64,000 bases of DNA from Ooceraea biroi (taxonomy: Eukaryota > Arthropoda > Insecta > Hymenoptera > Formicidae), in contig NC_039507.1 of the NCBI RefSeq assembly GCF_003672135.1, forward strand, positions 17,352,278 through 17,416,277. Reading direction: 5' to 3'. Within the stretch, counting starts at the first letter, position 1. Each line of letters opens with the position of its first letter. The position numbers were made by a program, and so were the translations under genes. The notes under the pieces are model-generated. The model made no database searches. It had not been told where the DNA came from and saw nothing but the letters and a program-made list of their open reading frames with translations. This document shows positions 48,607-62,194 of the stretch, piece by piece.

Positions 48607-51100
48607 ATATGATTCTAATATGACATCGACTAATTTAATTTCATGAACTAGTTGATAATAATTCCCAATATAAATTTAATAAAACTGGTGTAACAGAAAA
48701 TGATATACAATTACTGAATTAAACTGTACTAAACATTGTGTTGTATAAAATATTATATAAATATACTCTCATTATATTGAATATAAATTGTCACCAATAG
48801 CACAAGATTAATACGCAAAGAGTAATACAAGAAGTTTCGCAAGATAAATTTATATAACTGCGAGATTCACCAGAGCATAGTCCGATCAGCAGCCTCCATG
48901 TCTGACCGAGCGCCGGCCGCTACTACTGGTGCCGATCCGTCGGCGACTCGTATTTTATTACCACGTGGCGTCGCCCGCGTGCCAGGAAGTATCGAGCGTC
49001 GACCGGTTGCGTCGTCCAGACAATGGGCAAGGATTTCTCACGGAGTCTCTACCTCGAGAGCTCGATGCTGAAAATACGTGCGACTGAGGGAGAGGAATAG
49101 AGAAAGTGAGAGAGAACGTGAGATAAAGCGAAAGAGAAAGTGCAAGGAAGCGGGTGGTAAGAGGGTACCCTCCAGGTACCTGAGGACGGTTAACAGGGGG
49201 GTAGCAGCACGAAAAGGGGGCACCAATGTCTTGGCTTGGGAGCTTCGGGGTCCTCCCGTCACCCAATCACGTCCTGGCGAAGCTCGCCATATTTCGCGGG
49301 GCGGAGCACTCTCCTCACTCTCCTCGCGCGACCGACTCAGCCGCTGTGTTCTACTATTATTTTAAACCCTTCGCCGCCCTCCCCCCTCGACCCCCCTACC
49401 CCCCTCGCCGCCGACCCCTTTCCCCATCTGAGCCCCTCTCGTTCGCCAGTTTCATCCCCCAGTTCTCCTTACCACCTCCGCCCGGCACCCCCCACGATCC
49501 AGCCTCCTTCTCTCGCCACCTTTCCAGGCTGGACCGCCAACCACCCTCTCCCCCTTTGCCCTCCCGCCGTCACCCCTCGTGCCTTCGGGCGGAGATGAAA
49601 ATTTCCAGACTCCTCGCGATCGAAACCGAATTGTTATTTCACGAGGTAGTCGACCCTCCGCCATCCGCCGACCTAACTCTCTCTTTCTCCTTCGCCCTTG
49701 GGCGTATGTCGTACGCCGAAAGTCTCCGAAGCTCCTACTTTTCTTCTGTGTTCATCGCCGTCTTTCTTTACGCAAGAGATTTCACGAAACAGCTACCGTC
49801 ATTTATGTACATTGCGAAAACAGACATTATAAAATTATAATGGCCGACATTATACAATATCTTTTAAGCTACTTATCGGTCTTGGGGCGATTAGTGGCAG
49901 AAACGAATGAAAAATGAAGAAGAATTTTGGAACAGCAGTCTGGTATTAAGAGAGCTGACTATATTTGCATTTACGAGGAAGGAAATATTATAAATAATTC
50001 TTTAAATTCTTTGAAAATTGAATACACGCAAAATCCTAACGCGTTTGTTATCACAAAACTTATTACTTTATATAACGTACTCACACATTACAGAGAGAGA
50101 AGAAAAAGAAGAAGAAGAGAAAGAAAGAGAGAGAGCGCACAGAGCACGTACAAAAGTATATTTTTTAAATTGTAGATTATGTAAATTAATTACTTTTTAA
50201 CAAAATATTACTATCCATGAATCCTCTTCTTAATATTTAATTTTAGCAAACATAATCTGCAGTAACGTAAGCGAAAATCCACATTTTGATGATACATGTC
50301 TAGCGCTAAGGGTGTGCCAACAGGGGCACACTACCAACGTTGCCTATAGGGATGCATGTACCGAAAATTGTAAACACGGGTTTCAAACTTTGTACGCATC
50401 TTTGTGTATTCGCATAGTACATAGGTATAGTATCCACTAATTTCCACAGCATACATAGAGTAGATGCGAAAACTTTTGCTAATGTGATGCGTTAATACCA
50501 AGCTAAATTACGTAAACTTCTTACAACTAAACTATATTATATCGTATATTTCTATTACAACTAAACTATATTATATCATATATTTCTATTATCGTTGTAA
50601 TGTATTTTCATGTTTTCCTCTCTCCGTTTTTTTTTCGAATTTCTCTCTCTCTCTTCCTTTGTTTTTTCTTTTGCTACGAACCAGGTTAAAATTTAATCTC
50701 AACATATTAACGTAAAAGTTAATTTGCAGATATTTAAAAAGGATTACGTTGCCGTTTTTTAAATCGTTTGCTTACAAGTCTGACCACGTCAGACCCGTTC
50801 TTACAAAGTTGATCAATTAAAAGTCTCGATTCTCATTAACGTGCAATTTAATTCCTTTTAGTTCTATAATCGACTTGGACATGATTCTTTCATCTTTCCT
50901 TTGGCTGCATCCGTGAAAGGCTTCAGAGGCTGACTGATTGAGAAGATAGAATAAAATGAGAAAATGAGGAAGGAGGAGAAGGGGAGCAGAGCCCATCTTC
51001 GTGAAGTACGTAGAGCGAACAGGTATTGCATTCTTTGTCATGTATAAGAAATTGAACGAAAAGCTTACATACATATCGATAGAATCTGACGGATACATAT
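48607..51100. other. Purine/pyrimidine island and AT-rich flank
   Basis: A purine-rich tract (about 49,078-49,150) is followed by a long pyrimidine- and proline-codon-rich tract (about 49,296-49,575). The 204-codon frame at 49,226-49,840 is a consequence of that composition. A 34-bp tandem duplication lies at 50,521-50,588. A GA-rich run lies near 50,090-50,140. No gene is supported. Confidence 0.55.
50521..50588. repeat. 34-bp tandem duplication
   Basis: Two adjacent 34-bp units (50,521-50,554 and 50,555-50,588), each beginning TTACAACTAAACTATATTAT, differ by one base. AT-rich and non-coding. Confidence 0.9.
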
Positions 51101-51138
51101 GTACATTACGTATACGTACATCAATGCACTTATTTTAC

Positions 51139-51141
<3 letters not shown>

Positions 51142-51181
<40 letters not shown>
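51142..51181. repeat. (CA)20 microsatellite
   Basis: An uninterrupted AC/CA run of about 40 bases, the longest simple repeat of this type in the window. Confidence 0.95.
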
Positions 51182-51182
<1 letters not shown>

Positions 51183-52684
51183 GAAATTAATAGTCTTACT
51201 ACTCATATGCAACAACGGAACTTTTCCTTAAAATTTAAGATTGACATGATGATTTAGGAGTAATTGCGAAGTAATTGTAACAAATCGATATAGATGGCAA
51301 TCATGGATAATATATTCCGCGTAACGTTGAATAAAATTAGATTTATTAGATTGAGAAACGTCGAAGTATTTAATCTCGTCGGACACTGATTCATAATAAT
51401 ATGCAACTACCATATGTCAGCGCTCCTTCAAATTGTCACGTATTTTCCATACAAAGGATATGATTATGTCGACTTAAGACGGACAGAGAGAAGAGACTAT
51501 AATTTGAATTTATACAGGTACCATGCGAGCTCAAACATATTTATATTTTCTGCGGGGCGCGCCTTCTACACCGAGAGAGAGTATCCACGGCGTGATATAA
51601 GGAAATTATTCATATTCATATTCAGCGGAACATGCTGAAAGTATCTAGGAATACACGTTGAAAAATAGCCACTTTATATGTTGATTAAAATTCAAGCGTT
51701 TCCCTGTTGAAAATTCAAAGCCTCCGCCCGAAAGCCAAATAAGTCCCGGGGACGCGTAATTCATATTCTTCTTTCTGTCTGCGCACCGTCTGTCTGAGAT
51801 TTAACATTCAACCAAAAACCCCCGCATATCCCGACGCTACGAAAAAGTGTCGTCGCGTCGCGTCGGCCGGACCGGACGTGAAAACTTCTTGCTTGCTTGC
51901 GTCGCGTGATACATAGCTGCCCGGGGTTTCCGGTGAGTACCTGCTTAATAAAAATTCCATGGGTCTGTCATTCGACTGACCAACCGGCCAAAACGGCTCG
52001 ATCGATGTCGTGCTCGAACAAGCAATTTGTCGCTTACGAAATTGCGGAGGGGCGTGTGTTGGCTACGCCGGGGGGGAGGGAGATGGGGGTGGACACGGCG
52101 GGGTTATAACTGTGCAGTTTGAGCTCCGCGACCGTTTATCACGAAACAGTTAATATTTGAACGCCCGGACAGATTTACGCGTGGCCGTTAACAAAGTACC
52201 GCGCGGCCTGAAGCTTTCTTCGCCCTCCCCTCACCCCTTCTGCCCGCGCATTTCGTTTACGATAATTCGTCATGAAATGAAAAAGCTTAAGGCCTCGTAA
52301 AGATAAAGATATTGTCCGCTCCGCGAAGAGGCGAAACTCGCGCCATTATATACGAGCACGAAGTGGTATAACGACGCCGCACGACGACCAGACCGGAAAG
52401 TTAACGTCTACATCACGTATTTCCTGTTCCACATTTTCCTTCTATCTTTGCGCCCGTTCCATAGCGTCTCCAGTGACGCAACGTCTTGTGATCGAACTCC
52501 TTTATGATCATTGCTTGCATAAACGTGACCTGATCATATGTGATCTTGATCTATGCATTACACTTACATATATTTCTATATATACAATACATACGATATA
52601 ACAAATATTAGTTTTAGAAAAACGACTATGGGAGTATTTTTAGAAAAAATATTATTATCACTTTATTATCATTAATAATGTAAT

Positions 52685-52719
52685 ATAAAATTACATATAA
52701 TATTTATATGTAATTTTAT
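52685..52719. repeat. Perfect 15-bp AT-rich hairpin
   Basis: Arms at 52,685-52,699 (ATAAAATTACATATA) and 52,705-52,719 are exact reverse complements around a 5-base loop. No coding context. Confidence 0.75.
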
Positions 52720-55700
52720 AATTTTATCTTACTAAATCATAGACTTAATATGTCAATATTCAGTTTTATGTAGAAATAATTGTGAATGTACTAAAAGTTC
52801 TCAGTCCATAAAGAAGTGTGTAATGCACGTCCGTAACAATAAAACAAATGTTAAAAATGTAGTACTATAGTAAATCTATTTAAAGATTTAATTACTATTT
52901 TTTGTATGTTAGGCAGCGCTTTAATGTGTGAACGTTCAATAGCAATGGCAGAAAACGTAATTATGTCGTACAAAGAGAAAAGCAACTGATTTTCGCAAAT
53001 GCACCACAGCCAAAGTTTCTGTAAAATGGGAAAGGTACACATGGTCACTTCCCTTCTCGCAGAGCATTTTCAACCATCGATCATGTGTCGGATGCAAGAC
53101 AGAGTAAATTCAGAATGAATTGGATCAGTGCTATCGTTGCTCCTGCTGTAGCTGGCACAACTCATTAAGAGTAATTTAGACAATATCAGTTGTTTAGTAA
53201 GTCTGTCAAGCTAAAAATTGCATTTCGCACCGCCAACAGCGGCGTTAGGCCGAATAAAATTCCCCCATTTAGTCATTCGCATTTATTTACTGATTTACAT
53301 TCGCGCCATCGAAATATGCCGTTATACACATTATACGAGCGAAATTAATTTTTCGCCACGTTGCGCAAGCATTCCCTCGTGAAATATTCACCGCATGGAG
53401 CCCGATTGATTTAAACGTTAAACTTTAAAAATGCTTGATAGCTGAATAATTAGTGGGAAAACGAACCGAGATTTAGACCAACAGGTAGAATTACTGGGTA
53501 CGGGAACTCGGATAATTCATCGCTAATCGAACATGGGAGCTAGCAGGTGCGTAAGGGTTGGTTTTCACCCTCGCTGTCCTTAGCTGCTGTTGTACGTGGT
53601 CATGCTCTATAATCGGTTGCCCGTCTTCATTTAACGAAATTGTGCTGTGTTTAACATATTTACTGTGCTTGCGAGTAATTCCGCGCTAAAATATTAACAA
53701 GCTTACAGAAATAAGATTAACGTAAATACGTAGTTATTTCATGTAACATTTTTTATTGAATATTTATTACAAAGTATCGCAATAATCAATACGCAATGTA
53801 TTAAAGGCATTTCATATACTATAATTATAAAAATTTTGATTAAATCTTAAAAGTTTCTGTTCGACAAAATGTTTTAAGCATTAAAATTAAACTATCACGA
53901 AACGTTATTCTGGTAAATAAAATAATTTATACAAGATAAAAAATTGAATATAATTCTTATAAATATCAAAATTAAATATATCCTGATAACGTTAGTTTAA
54001 AGATCGATTATATGTTTATCCGAGATTTCCTCTAATGTGAGATCTATGCAATCGGACAGTTAAAAATAAACTTAACTTAAATTTGACATTATCCAATCTC
54101 AGCTTTTGGAATTTCAAAGTTAAAGTTCTTTATGATTTGTAGATATACCTAGGAACGTAACATAATTGCATAGCAATGAATGTGCGGAGAAAATGGATAC
54201 ATATTAAGAAAAAGGAAACAGTAAAAAAGAAAATATAATTATATAGTTACACTGAACATAAATATATACATATGTACATAACGTTAATATGTATGATACG
54301 ATAATGATTCCATTTTAGAATAGCATCTACAGTTGCATGAGCAATATCGGAAAGATTATTGAAATTAATGATCCACGCTAACTGTGTTATAAACTAAAAT
54401 CATGTAAAATGTATGAACTCGGGCCGTGATTTACGTCCCTAATGCTGCGCTGAAGAAAGGTAATGTTATTCATGTAATAAAAGCTGCCCCCATGAATATT
54501 CAAGTGCTTAATATCAAAGTTTTGGTTGATGCGAGAGAAAGAAGCACAAAGTTATTTAAAAAAAGAAGTATCATAATTATATTCGTAATGCGATATCGAA
54601 CGAAGTTAGAAATAAACAAACGCATAAGTAGTATGTAATGAGATTTCCGCTCACATGAATTTACGCAGGATTAACTCTGTAATGAGCAAAGCTATGGCTT
54701 GTATAAATCGGCTACCTTACCTGAAACAGAAAATAAATCTTTATGTTTTTCTACACGTTAAAATCTTCGAAAAGTAAACTTATTACTATTTATATTTGTG
54801 AATAATCTTTTAAATTAAGCTGTTAAATTAAATAATGATATATGCAAGTGTGTGTGTGTGTGTGTATGATTATATTTTATCATTATTCCAAATAGAATTA
54901 TAAATTTTTAATTATTCTATAGATTAACTGTTATGAACAATAGAATTTTATTTCTACGTAAATTATTCTGTTATCGAGAATTATCGAAAAATTATGTTAC
55001 TTGAATTAAAAATTGTTTTCTGAAGAATTATGATATAATTCGCACGAGCTTTATTAAACAAACAAACAAACAAACAAATTCCATTCTAATAATCGTTGTT
55101 CTTTCTAATAAAGTTCTAATAAAGTTGTCTGTTTGTCTGTCATGGAGGTTCATCCTCTCTATTTCCAGTATTTCTCTAGCCCGTAATAGTTGTTAGTTTA
55201 TGGAAGCCGAATGCCGCAATCCCGTTGCCTTCGCAAATCCTAGCGTGAAATTAAGGCTAAATTGTGGTGTCTTCCAAAGGATCGTAAAGGCGGTTGTTGG
55301 ATGTCCCTTTCTTACCGCATGAAGATATATCGTCTGCTGACTTGAGTGACTGAGAGGAGTTGAAGTTAGATAAGGAAGGCCAACAAAAGGAGTACGGTGG
55401 AAAGAGAAAAAGCCAACGCGTGATGTACAATATTGTTAAAAGCATAGAAATAGAACAACGTGAAACGTCGGTCTGCACATTCGGGGTCAGGCTGACAATG
55501 ACGAATGATACTCTGTGTACCATCCTCAAATTTTCTTATTATCCTACACACAAGTTTTTGCAGAGTGTACTTTGCAATTTACGTTATTCCTCAAGTGCCC
55601 AGTCAATCAATCGCTATGATTGTAATAACGTAATGTAGTAATAATAATTGTCAATTTAATTTGGATTTTTCGTAATATATATTCTTTAACAATTTCTTAA

Positions 55701-56100
55701 AATAATCAAAAATTTCATCAAACTTCTGTAAATCAGGAAGGTTGTAGTAACTATTGCTTGAGAAGGAATAATTTCTGTTAGCTCTGTAAACGCAATGGAA
55801 GTTCGAAAGCGTGAAGAAAATATGTACTTTACTTCGTAGATCAAAAAACGCAAGTAATTACGGTAAATAATCATTAAACATATCGTGTCTTCCTTATAAA
55901 TACTCCCATAATCTCTGCGTTTACCTTGACAAATACTTAAAATGGTAATCATTTTAAAAAAATGCTGTTTCGCAAAAAATTCTTTGTTACCGTTATGACG
56001 ACTGTTTTAAAACTGTGCCCAAGCAAGATTATTATCTATCTACTCAAATTATTTAATTTTAATTAGCTGCGGTATGAACGAGGTTCAACTATGAGTTTCG

Positions 56101-58200
56101 AGCAATATGAAACTTTTTGCTTCATCAAGAGCACGTAGAATTATTCGGAGTTCAACGTTAAGCGGTCCTTTTGTCGTTCTTAAGTCCACCACGAGTGCCT
56201 CTCGAATGAACTCTATAGAAGCGAAGTCTCCAAGCTTACAACCTTGCCTGCCACCCATGCATCGTACATACACGCAGGCAGGGGGTGTATGCACACATAC
56301 TCACGCGCGTAAAGAGAGCGAAAAGGGACGAAGGGTATACGACTATGGCTTTCTGCGAGACACGGTGTAGGCAGGTACACTTTGGAAACGGGGTAGGTGC
56401 GGGGTCCTGTGGAGAGCCAGGGATAATAGGGATGAGTGGGCCAAGGGATATGAATCAAGCTGAGCAAACATTGAACTTGGAGATACGGTGTCGCCGCACG
56501 AAAGCTACATACCGTGGGCAAAGAGGGGAACGTACCTCGAAGTACACCTTCGCGATTACAATCCTCGACCCCCGAGAACGCTCTCGTTCCTTTGCGAGCG
56601 GAACGACCCCCCTCTCAACCCTCGTCGACCGTAACTCTCGGTCCCCCATGCCGGGAATATGCATATACCAAATATTGGTAGTGCGAGAGACCGAGTGTTT
56701 GCGGGAACGTCAGCCGTCGCATAAAATTTTCCGCCGACCCGAGTCGGAATGGTCGATGAAAGAAAGTGTCGACCATCAGGGAACTATTGGATGGAGATCA
56801 CGTGGAGCCACGTGTTGGTGGGACGGAAGAACGACGGCGCGAGAGAGACTGATATGGATTTTATTCTACCGCTGGTTTAGAGAAAATGGTTTATTTAGGA
56901 ATTGAGTAAACGATATTGTGCGGCAGATTTATCTAAAAAAAAATAAATCTAACCAAGACAATTTCAAAACTCTATAGTTAAATAAATAAATAGAAATTAT
57001 CTTTTTCACACCACGTGGATAAATGCTTATGTATGGTGGCAGCAATTCAAAGTTACATGCATTTTCCTGTCTCCATAGATCTCTGTTCTCTGCATGAAAA
57101 CTCTTTGTAGAAATTTATACAATGATTGTCTAAAGACTGAGATTCGTTCTGATGGGACATCGTAGACAAAGAGTTTGATAGCTGATGTCCACGTATCGAA
57201 ATGAGCTGAAGCGGCCTCAGCGAGATAAGGGTGCACGCAACATGCGAAACGCAGCGTCTCATCCCGAGGGATATCAGGAAAGTGACCTCTCCGTCTCCCA
57301 TTCTGATGCTTCAGCCAACCCTAGCCACCCTCTACCGGACTGGAATATCTTAAGCGGGTAGGGACTTTTTAAGCAAAAACTTTATCGCGTATCCGCCGAC
57401 AGCAGCAGTCGGGATGACCGAATCGCGCAGTCTGCCAAAATCGCCAGCAATAAATCGTTAATATTCTAATTGGCAAAAAAGAAAGAGAGAGAGAGAGAGA
57501 GTGGGGAAAAACGATAAAATACGACTACTCTTCAGATTGATCCGGAGTGCGCGCAAATTGCTCATGAAAGCAGCGGTTACAGCGTCTCGCTTGTATATCG
57601 CCGTTACATCGATTTGTTTAAATGGAAATGCATTAATTTTCGTCGCGCGATATCGTCATGCGCGTGATATCCCATATCCTTCCTTACTTTGTACCAGAAG
57701 CGTAAATCTGGGTTTGCAGTGTGTGCACTATAAATTTCCGCGGTAGCAATTGTCAATCTTCCGCGGACGAAATGATGCATTTGCGCATTCCCGCGCATGA
57801 AAAGTGACGTTGGATAATTCCGCTGTTGAAAGCACGTCCCGTTGAATAATTAATTGCATCGAGCATTGTCATCTCGCAAAACATTTTCACAAAACAGATT
57901 GAATTTTTAACATCCTCATGCATTAACGAAAGCCGCATATATTTCTGCATTCCGGCAGAAACTGTCATTATTTATTGCTACGTTTGTTATTATTTATGGA
58001 AACTTCAAATGGATATTTTTCGAATGATCGATGCCGCACCGAAAGGCGTATGCGTGCATGGTGGGTATCACCGCATGAATTTATAACTTTCCTATAGAAC
58101 TTCCATAAAGCGATAACTATATTTCAAATGCCAACATATATTTCGTGTCGTAGGAAGCTACCAGCATTGTTTATAATCGTTTGTTAGACGTGCAATATTA
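56101..58200. other. GC-richer patch, no gene recognised
   Basis: The 206-codon plus frame at 56,285-56,905 lies in a CpG-containing patch. It has no recognisable domain and is arginine-rich throughout, so it is not called. A GA run lies at about 57,484-57,501. No repeats or transposon ends were found. Confidence 0.5.
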
Positions 58201-58299
58201 AATTCGCGCGATAACCGTTAGCAAAAAATCTTGCGTACATATAAAGTATACGTATGTATAAAGCACCTTCATTTAAAAATTTTTAATATATATATATAC

Positions 58300-58338
<39 letters not shown>

Positions 58339-60000
58339 ATATCGCGTGATCATACTATAACAGATTTGCGTATTCGGAGATTTTGCGCGGAACTTCAACG
58401 CGTTTCCCGATACACAGTTATGCATATACCGGCACGAGACAAAGCTAAAGTTTGCCGGGAATAAAGAAGGAACGCGCTCAAGCTACAGAGTAGAACGATG
58501 GGAGAGGAAGAAACAGAGGAATCACGGGGAGAACGAGGGAAGGAAGAGAGAGAATCTTTGTGCGAGTTGGCATACAATGGCAACGCGAAAGTCAACTCCC
58601 TGCCGGGGGCCGGAAGTCGACGGTCGGCCATCTTGGCAACCGGATGTGCATCCTAAATGTCTCGCAAGGCTTGTACGTATGAATTGTATATGACGTTCTC
58701 CTTGCCTCCTATTCCCATCTCCGTTCTCATTTCGCTACCTCGTTACCTTTTCTCCCTCGCCCCCTATCATTTTCTTCTCCCACCGCCACGTTCTCTGCGG
58801 TTCCCTACCCGGTATTATCATCGCCGAGTTTTAACTCGACGGGGAGACGGCGAGACGGGTGGCTCGTTGGCAAAATGACACTGACAACAAGCTAGACGAA
58901 GACGGCGGCGGCCGGGGAAACTTCATTCAAAACGGCACCATGGAGCGCTGGCTATGCACGCACAGTAGGTGTTATGCATTTACGACGGCGCACATGCACG
59001 CAGCCGACGATATGGAGGCGAATGCGGAAAAGTAGGATGCGAGAAAACTCGCATAAAGCTCGCCGCTGAAGCGAGAGGAGCGAGAGGGATAAAGCGTAAA
59101 ACGTCCTGAAGTCTTTCCCTGTTCGTCTCTCCTTGGGCAACGCTGGACGCGTCGCCGCCAGCACTCGGCTGCTTCTTGTCGTCCTCAACGTCTACGTCGT
59201 ATTTCTTCTTCTACGTCTCGTAATCGCGTGTCCGCGATGCCGTGTCACGTCGTTCCTCGAGCAGACGCTCGCTGAGAAGAAGAGCGCGCGCGTCATAAAA
59301 CACTTAATTGAATAAAGTCCTCCTCGAGATGTCGGTCGGCGGATCGAGAGCGGATTAAATGTGTGAAACATCATTGCCAATCATCCAGTAAATAGTATTT
59401 GGCGATAAGATGATGATACGAGAGAAAAAAAGAGGGAGAGAAAGAAATGAAAACTTGTTCAAAAGAATTTTTGATCTGTTTGTTTCTTTTCGCCAAAATT
59501 TTTCTATGTTAATTATCGAAAGTCTAATTTATTTTTTACTCTCTTTATTTACTCTTTGCCTGCTTGCCCGGGATATTTCTTCACCAGGATGACAGTGAGA
59601 ACAACAGAGCTTCGCGGCATAACTTTATCAAATTTCATTACTATCACCCTGCCCGCCACCCTGCTTGCGTAGCTTTATTGTCGTTACTTTACGCCGCGTC
59701 ACTCGCGGGCGATTGGGTGGGTTTGATCGATGGAATTGACGCGATACTGTCACGAGAACGTGCTCGATATAACTTTCGATAACGTGTCGTAACAAACAAT
59801 AACAATCGGATAACAGAAAAAGAAAAGACAGAGGCACAGAGGCAGAGATGGTGATAAAGAGAGAATAGTATGACAATGAAAAATGTACGTCACGTGTGTA
59901 TGTGAGTAAAATTGGTAGATAATTACATTAATGTTACATTAGCATTGATTGATTTTTATTCCCGTCATGTATATTATATATAAATACTTGTGTTGTTTTG
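58201..60000. other. GA microsatellite and two purine-then-pyrimidine islands
   Basis: A (GA)17 tract lies at 58,303-58,336. Purine-rich about 58,490-58,560 precedes pyrimidine-rich about 58,690-58,800. A weaker pair lies at about 59,040-59,100 and 59,110-59,230. The DNA between the first pair contains GGCCATCTTGG (about 58,626-58,636), which includes the GCCAT core bound by YY1/Pho-type factors. That match is short and may be chance. No gene is supported. Confidence 0.5.
58303..58336. repeat. (GA)n microsatellite
   Basis: An uninterrupted AG/GA run of about 34 bases, directly after a short TA run. Confidence 0.95.
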
Positions 60001-62194
60001 CTGCAGTCGTCAACTGTTCGAGCAAAAATAATTTAAACTGATATAATTAACGATTTAAAATTGCGACAGGAGTGATTAAATTAAATTTCAAGTATCCCGG
60101 AGTGTGTGAGCTCATCAATCTCAAAGCTTAAATCGCTGCGATTTACGCGGACGCGAAATTATTTACTGTTCCGCTAAAAAATAACTTTTTTACTATTCTA
60201 TTGAAATCGCGTAATTACGGAAACCAATCCATCAGACCGTGCGCCGGCAACTTCTATTTACACGTTCGAAATCGATTTGCGGTGCACCAAGTGGCGACGC
60301 AATTCGCGATACCAGCGGAATAAAAATTTCTTTCTCGCCCCCGTGATACTTCATCGTTATCGGTTTCAATTTTCGCCGGAGCAATAATAATCCAGCAAGG
60401 TGCACGGTAACTCGCTCGAACGTAACAGAGCGAAACAGTTTAGAGAGAGCGTGATAACTCGCGCGTACGGCCGTTTAAAGTTGACCGAGATAAGGAACGA
60501 TAACAAATAGTAGGAGAGTTACGAGGCAACGGAGAAACGAGGTCGAAAGATCGGTAATACCCGAGGGAGAGCTTTTTCTCACGAAGCGGTCTTCGCAGGG
60601 TACGCGCGGCAGGAGAAGGAGAGAAATGGTGGAAAGGCAACCGCCGCGCCGGGTTCAACCGAGAAATATTCTACAAGAGGTTACCGAGACCGTGCATTTG
60701 CAGTATCCTGGGATTGCACGTCGGTAAATCCGCGAAATTCTTTGATTTAGTTTACCATTCCCGGTACCGCCCGCGCGTATACACATACATAAGCCGGGCG
60801 TTGCGCCCGCGCCGCGAGAGAACGATCGCGTGCACACATACATGTTTCGCAAATGCAAAGATAAGCTCCGCGGAAGGGGATCACTCTGGATCAAGAAGCA
60901 CTCACGACACGTCTTATTTCATTGCGCGGCATCTCTATTCCCGGCAATCCTCGCTTTGCCGTGAGGCCGGCGACTGCGCTACCTTTCCGCAAAACGTTAT
61001 TCTTTCTTATAGAAAGTAATTAATCAGATTCGTTATAGCACGGAAATGTATCCTTGTCATCGTAAACTGAAGTGTTGCTTACGCAAATATTCGAAACGTA
61101 AATTTAACTTTTATTTTCTTGCGTCCGTTTCCGTTCAAAGGATGAGAATATTAATATTAATCTTGAGAGATCGCGAATTTATTCGCGGGCGATCGAGATC
61201 GACATCAGCTCGGAGTCATTTGTATGCAAGCTCGCAGGTGACTCGCGAAAACTTGTACAATCTCGTAACAGGCGGCACGTTACTTCCGGTATTATCGGTT
61301 TAAGGTTTTCCGTATTAAATAGCGGGGCACGTACAACGGTTATCGCCAATGTGTTGTTCTGAACTGTATCTATTTTTAAGGGATCTTTTTATTCGCCGGC
61401 AGCGGTGGCCATTAGACTCGCTATTTCGTTTATTAGTTTGTAAAACGCAGCGACGCTTTCATCGAACAAATTTAATGAAATGGAGTGCCGGCCGTATGTA
61501 GCAAAGCCTCACTGCTCATATTAAATTCCGTTTGATATCGCGCACAACGTCAATTTCGTTGTGCGCGAGTTTTGGCTTGTGTTTTATGTGAATCCTGTCG
61601 CAATAAGCGACGTATGAGCCTGAACATGCATACCTTTCTGTGACTGACGAATTCTGGCGTGATTTTTATTTCGAATTAAGGTAAAACAGCTCCCACACAC
61701 ACACGCGCGCGCGCGCGTGCGTGCGCACTAGCACACGTCACGCGGTGACTTTTTATTTTTTTTTTAAAGAGATAAAAAAATGGAACTAGCTAAATTCATG
61801 TGCAAAATTAGTTACTTGACACAGACGATTTTATAACGCGATATGGAGACTGTAACGCGCACCGCGTCCGCGTAGGAATGTCGACGCGTTCATTCCCTTC
61901 ATTCCAACGTATGCACGGATCCGTCGAGTTTACCATTAAAATTCAAGCCGAGAAGACAGATGTGAGAGAGAGCAAGTTTCTTTGCAGATACAGGTACACT
62001 GTTCATAAACTACTGCTCGCAGCAATTATTCACGTTGTACCTTTGACTTGTCAAACTTGTGTCAAACGAAAAGAGATAACGTAAAGGGAAAAGAGTTAAA
62101 AATTAAGGAATTTTTTGGATATGAATAGCATTAAAGAATGCATGGATGGATGTTTTTATATAATACATAGCTTTATATGATACTCGGTACTCGC
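60001..62194. other. Gene-free stretch
   Basis: No gene is recognised. CpG-containing DNA at about 60,220-60,980 has only short overlapping frames. A strictly alternating CA/CG tract lies at 61,694-61,728. Confidence 0.6.
61694..61728. repeat. Alternating CA/CG/TG tract (Z-DNA type)
   Basis: Thirty-five bases of strict pyrimidine-purine alternation with a core of consecutive CG. This is the composition most prone to left-handed DNA under supercoiling. No adjacent gene is seen. Confidence 0.9.

Larger units (their letters stand above)
51101..56100. other. Long gene-free stretch, mostly AT-rich
   Basis: No host gene or further transposon recognised. It holds a CA microsatellite at 51,142-51,181, a CpG-rich patch at about 51,720-52,500, an AT hairpin at 52,685-52,719, a TG run at about 54,847-54,866, and an (AAAC)n run near 55,058-55,078. 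Short frames such as 54,426-54,638 and 55,257-55,638 show no domain. Confidence 0.6.

Noticed and set aside
48899..49075. 58-codon frame starting MSDRAPAATTG
   Set aside because: Reasonable-looking start, but short, alanine/arginine-rich from a CpG patch, and no support for a following exon.
49226..49840. 204-codon proline-rich open frame
   Set aside because: Produced by a pyrimidine-rich tract. The overlapping frame 49,236-49,598 is equally open. Low-complexity composition.
55752..55764. Match to the first 13 bases of miR-137
   Set aside because: The match ends after TATTGCTTGAGAA and the surrounding sequence does not fold into a precursor-like hairpin.
56285..56905. 206-codon plus-strand open frame
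   Set aside because: Lies in a GC-rich patch where stops are rare, has other frames open over the same DNA, and shows no recognisable domain or credible start context.
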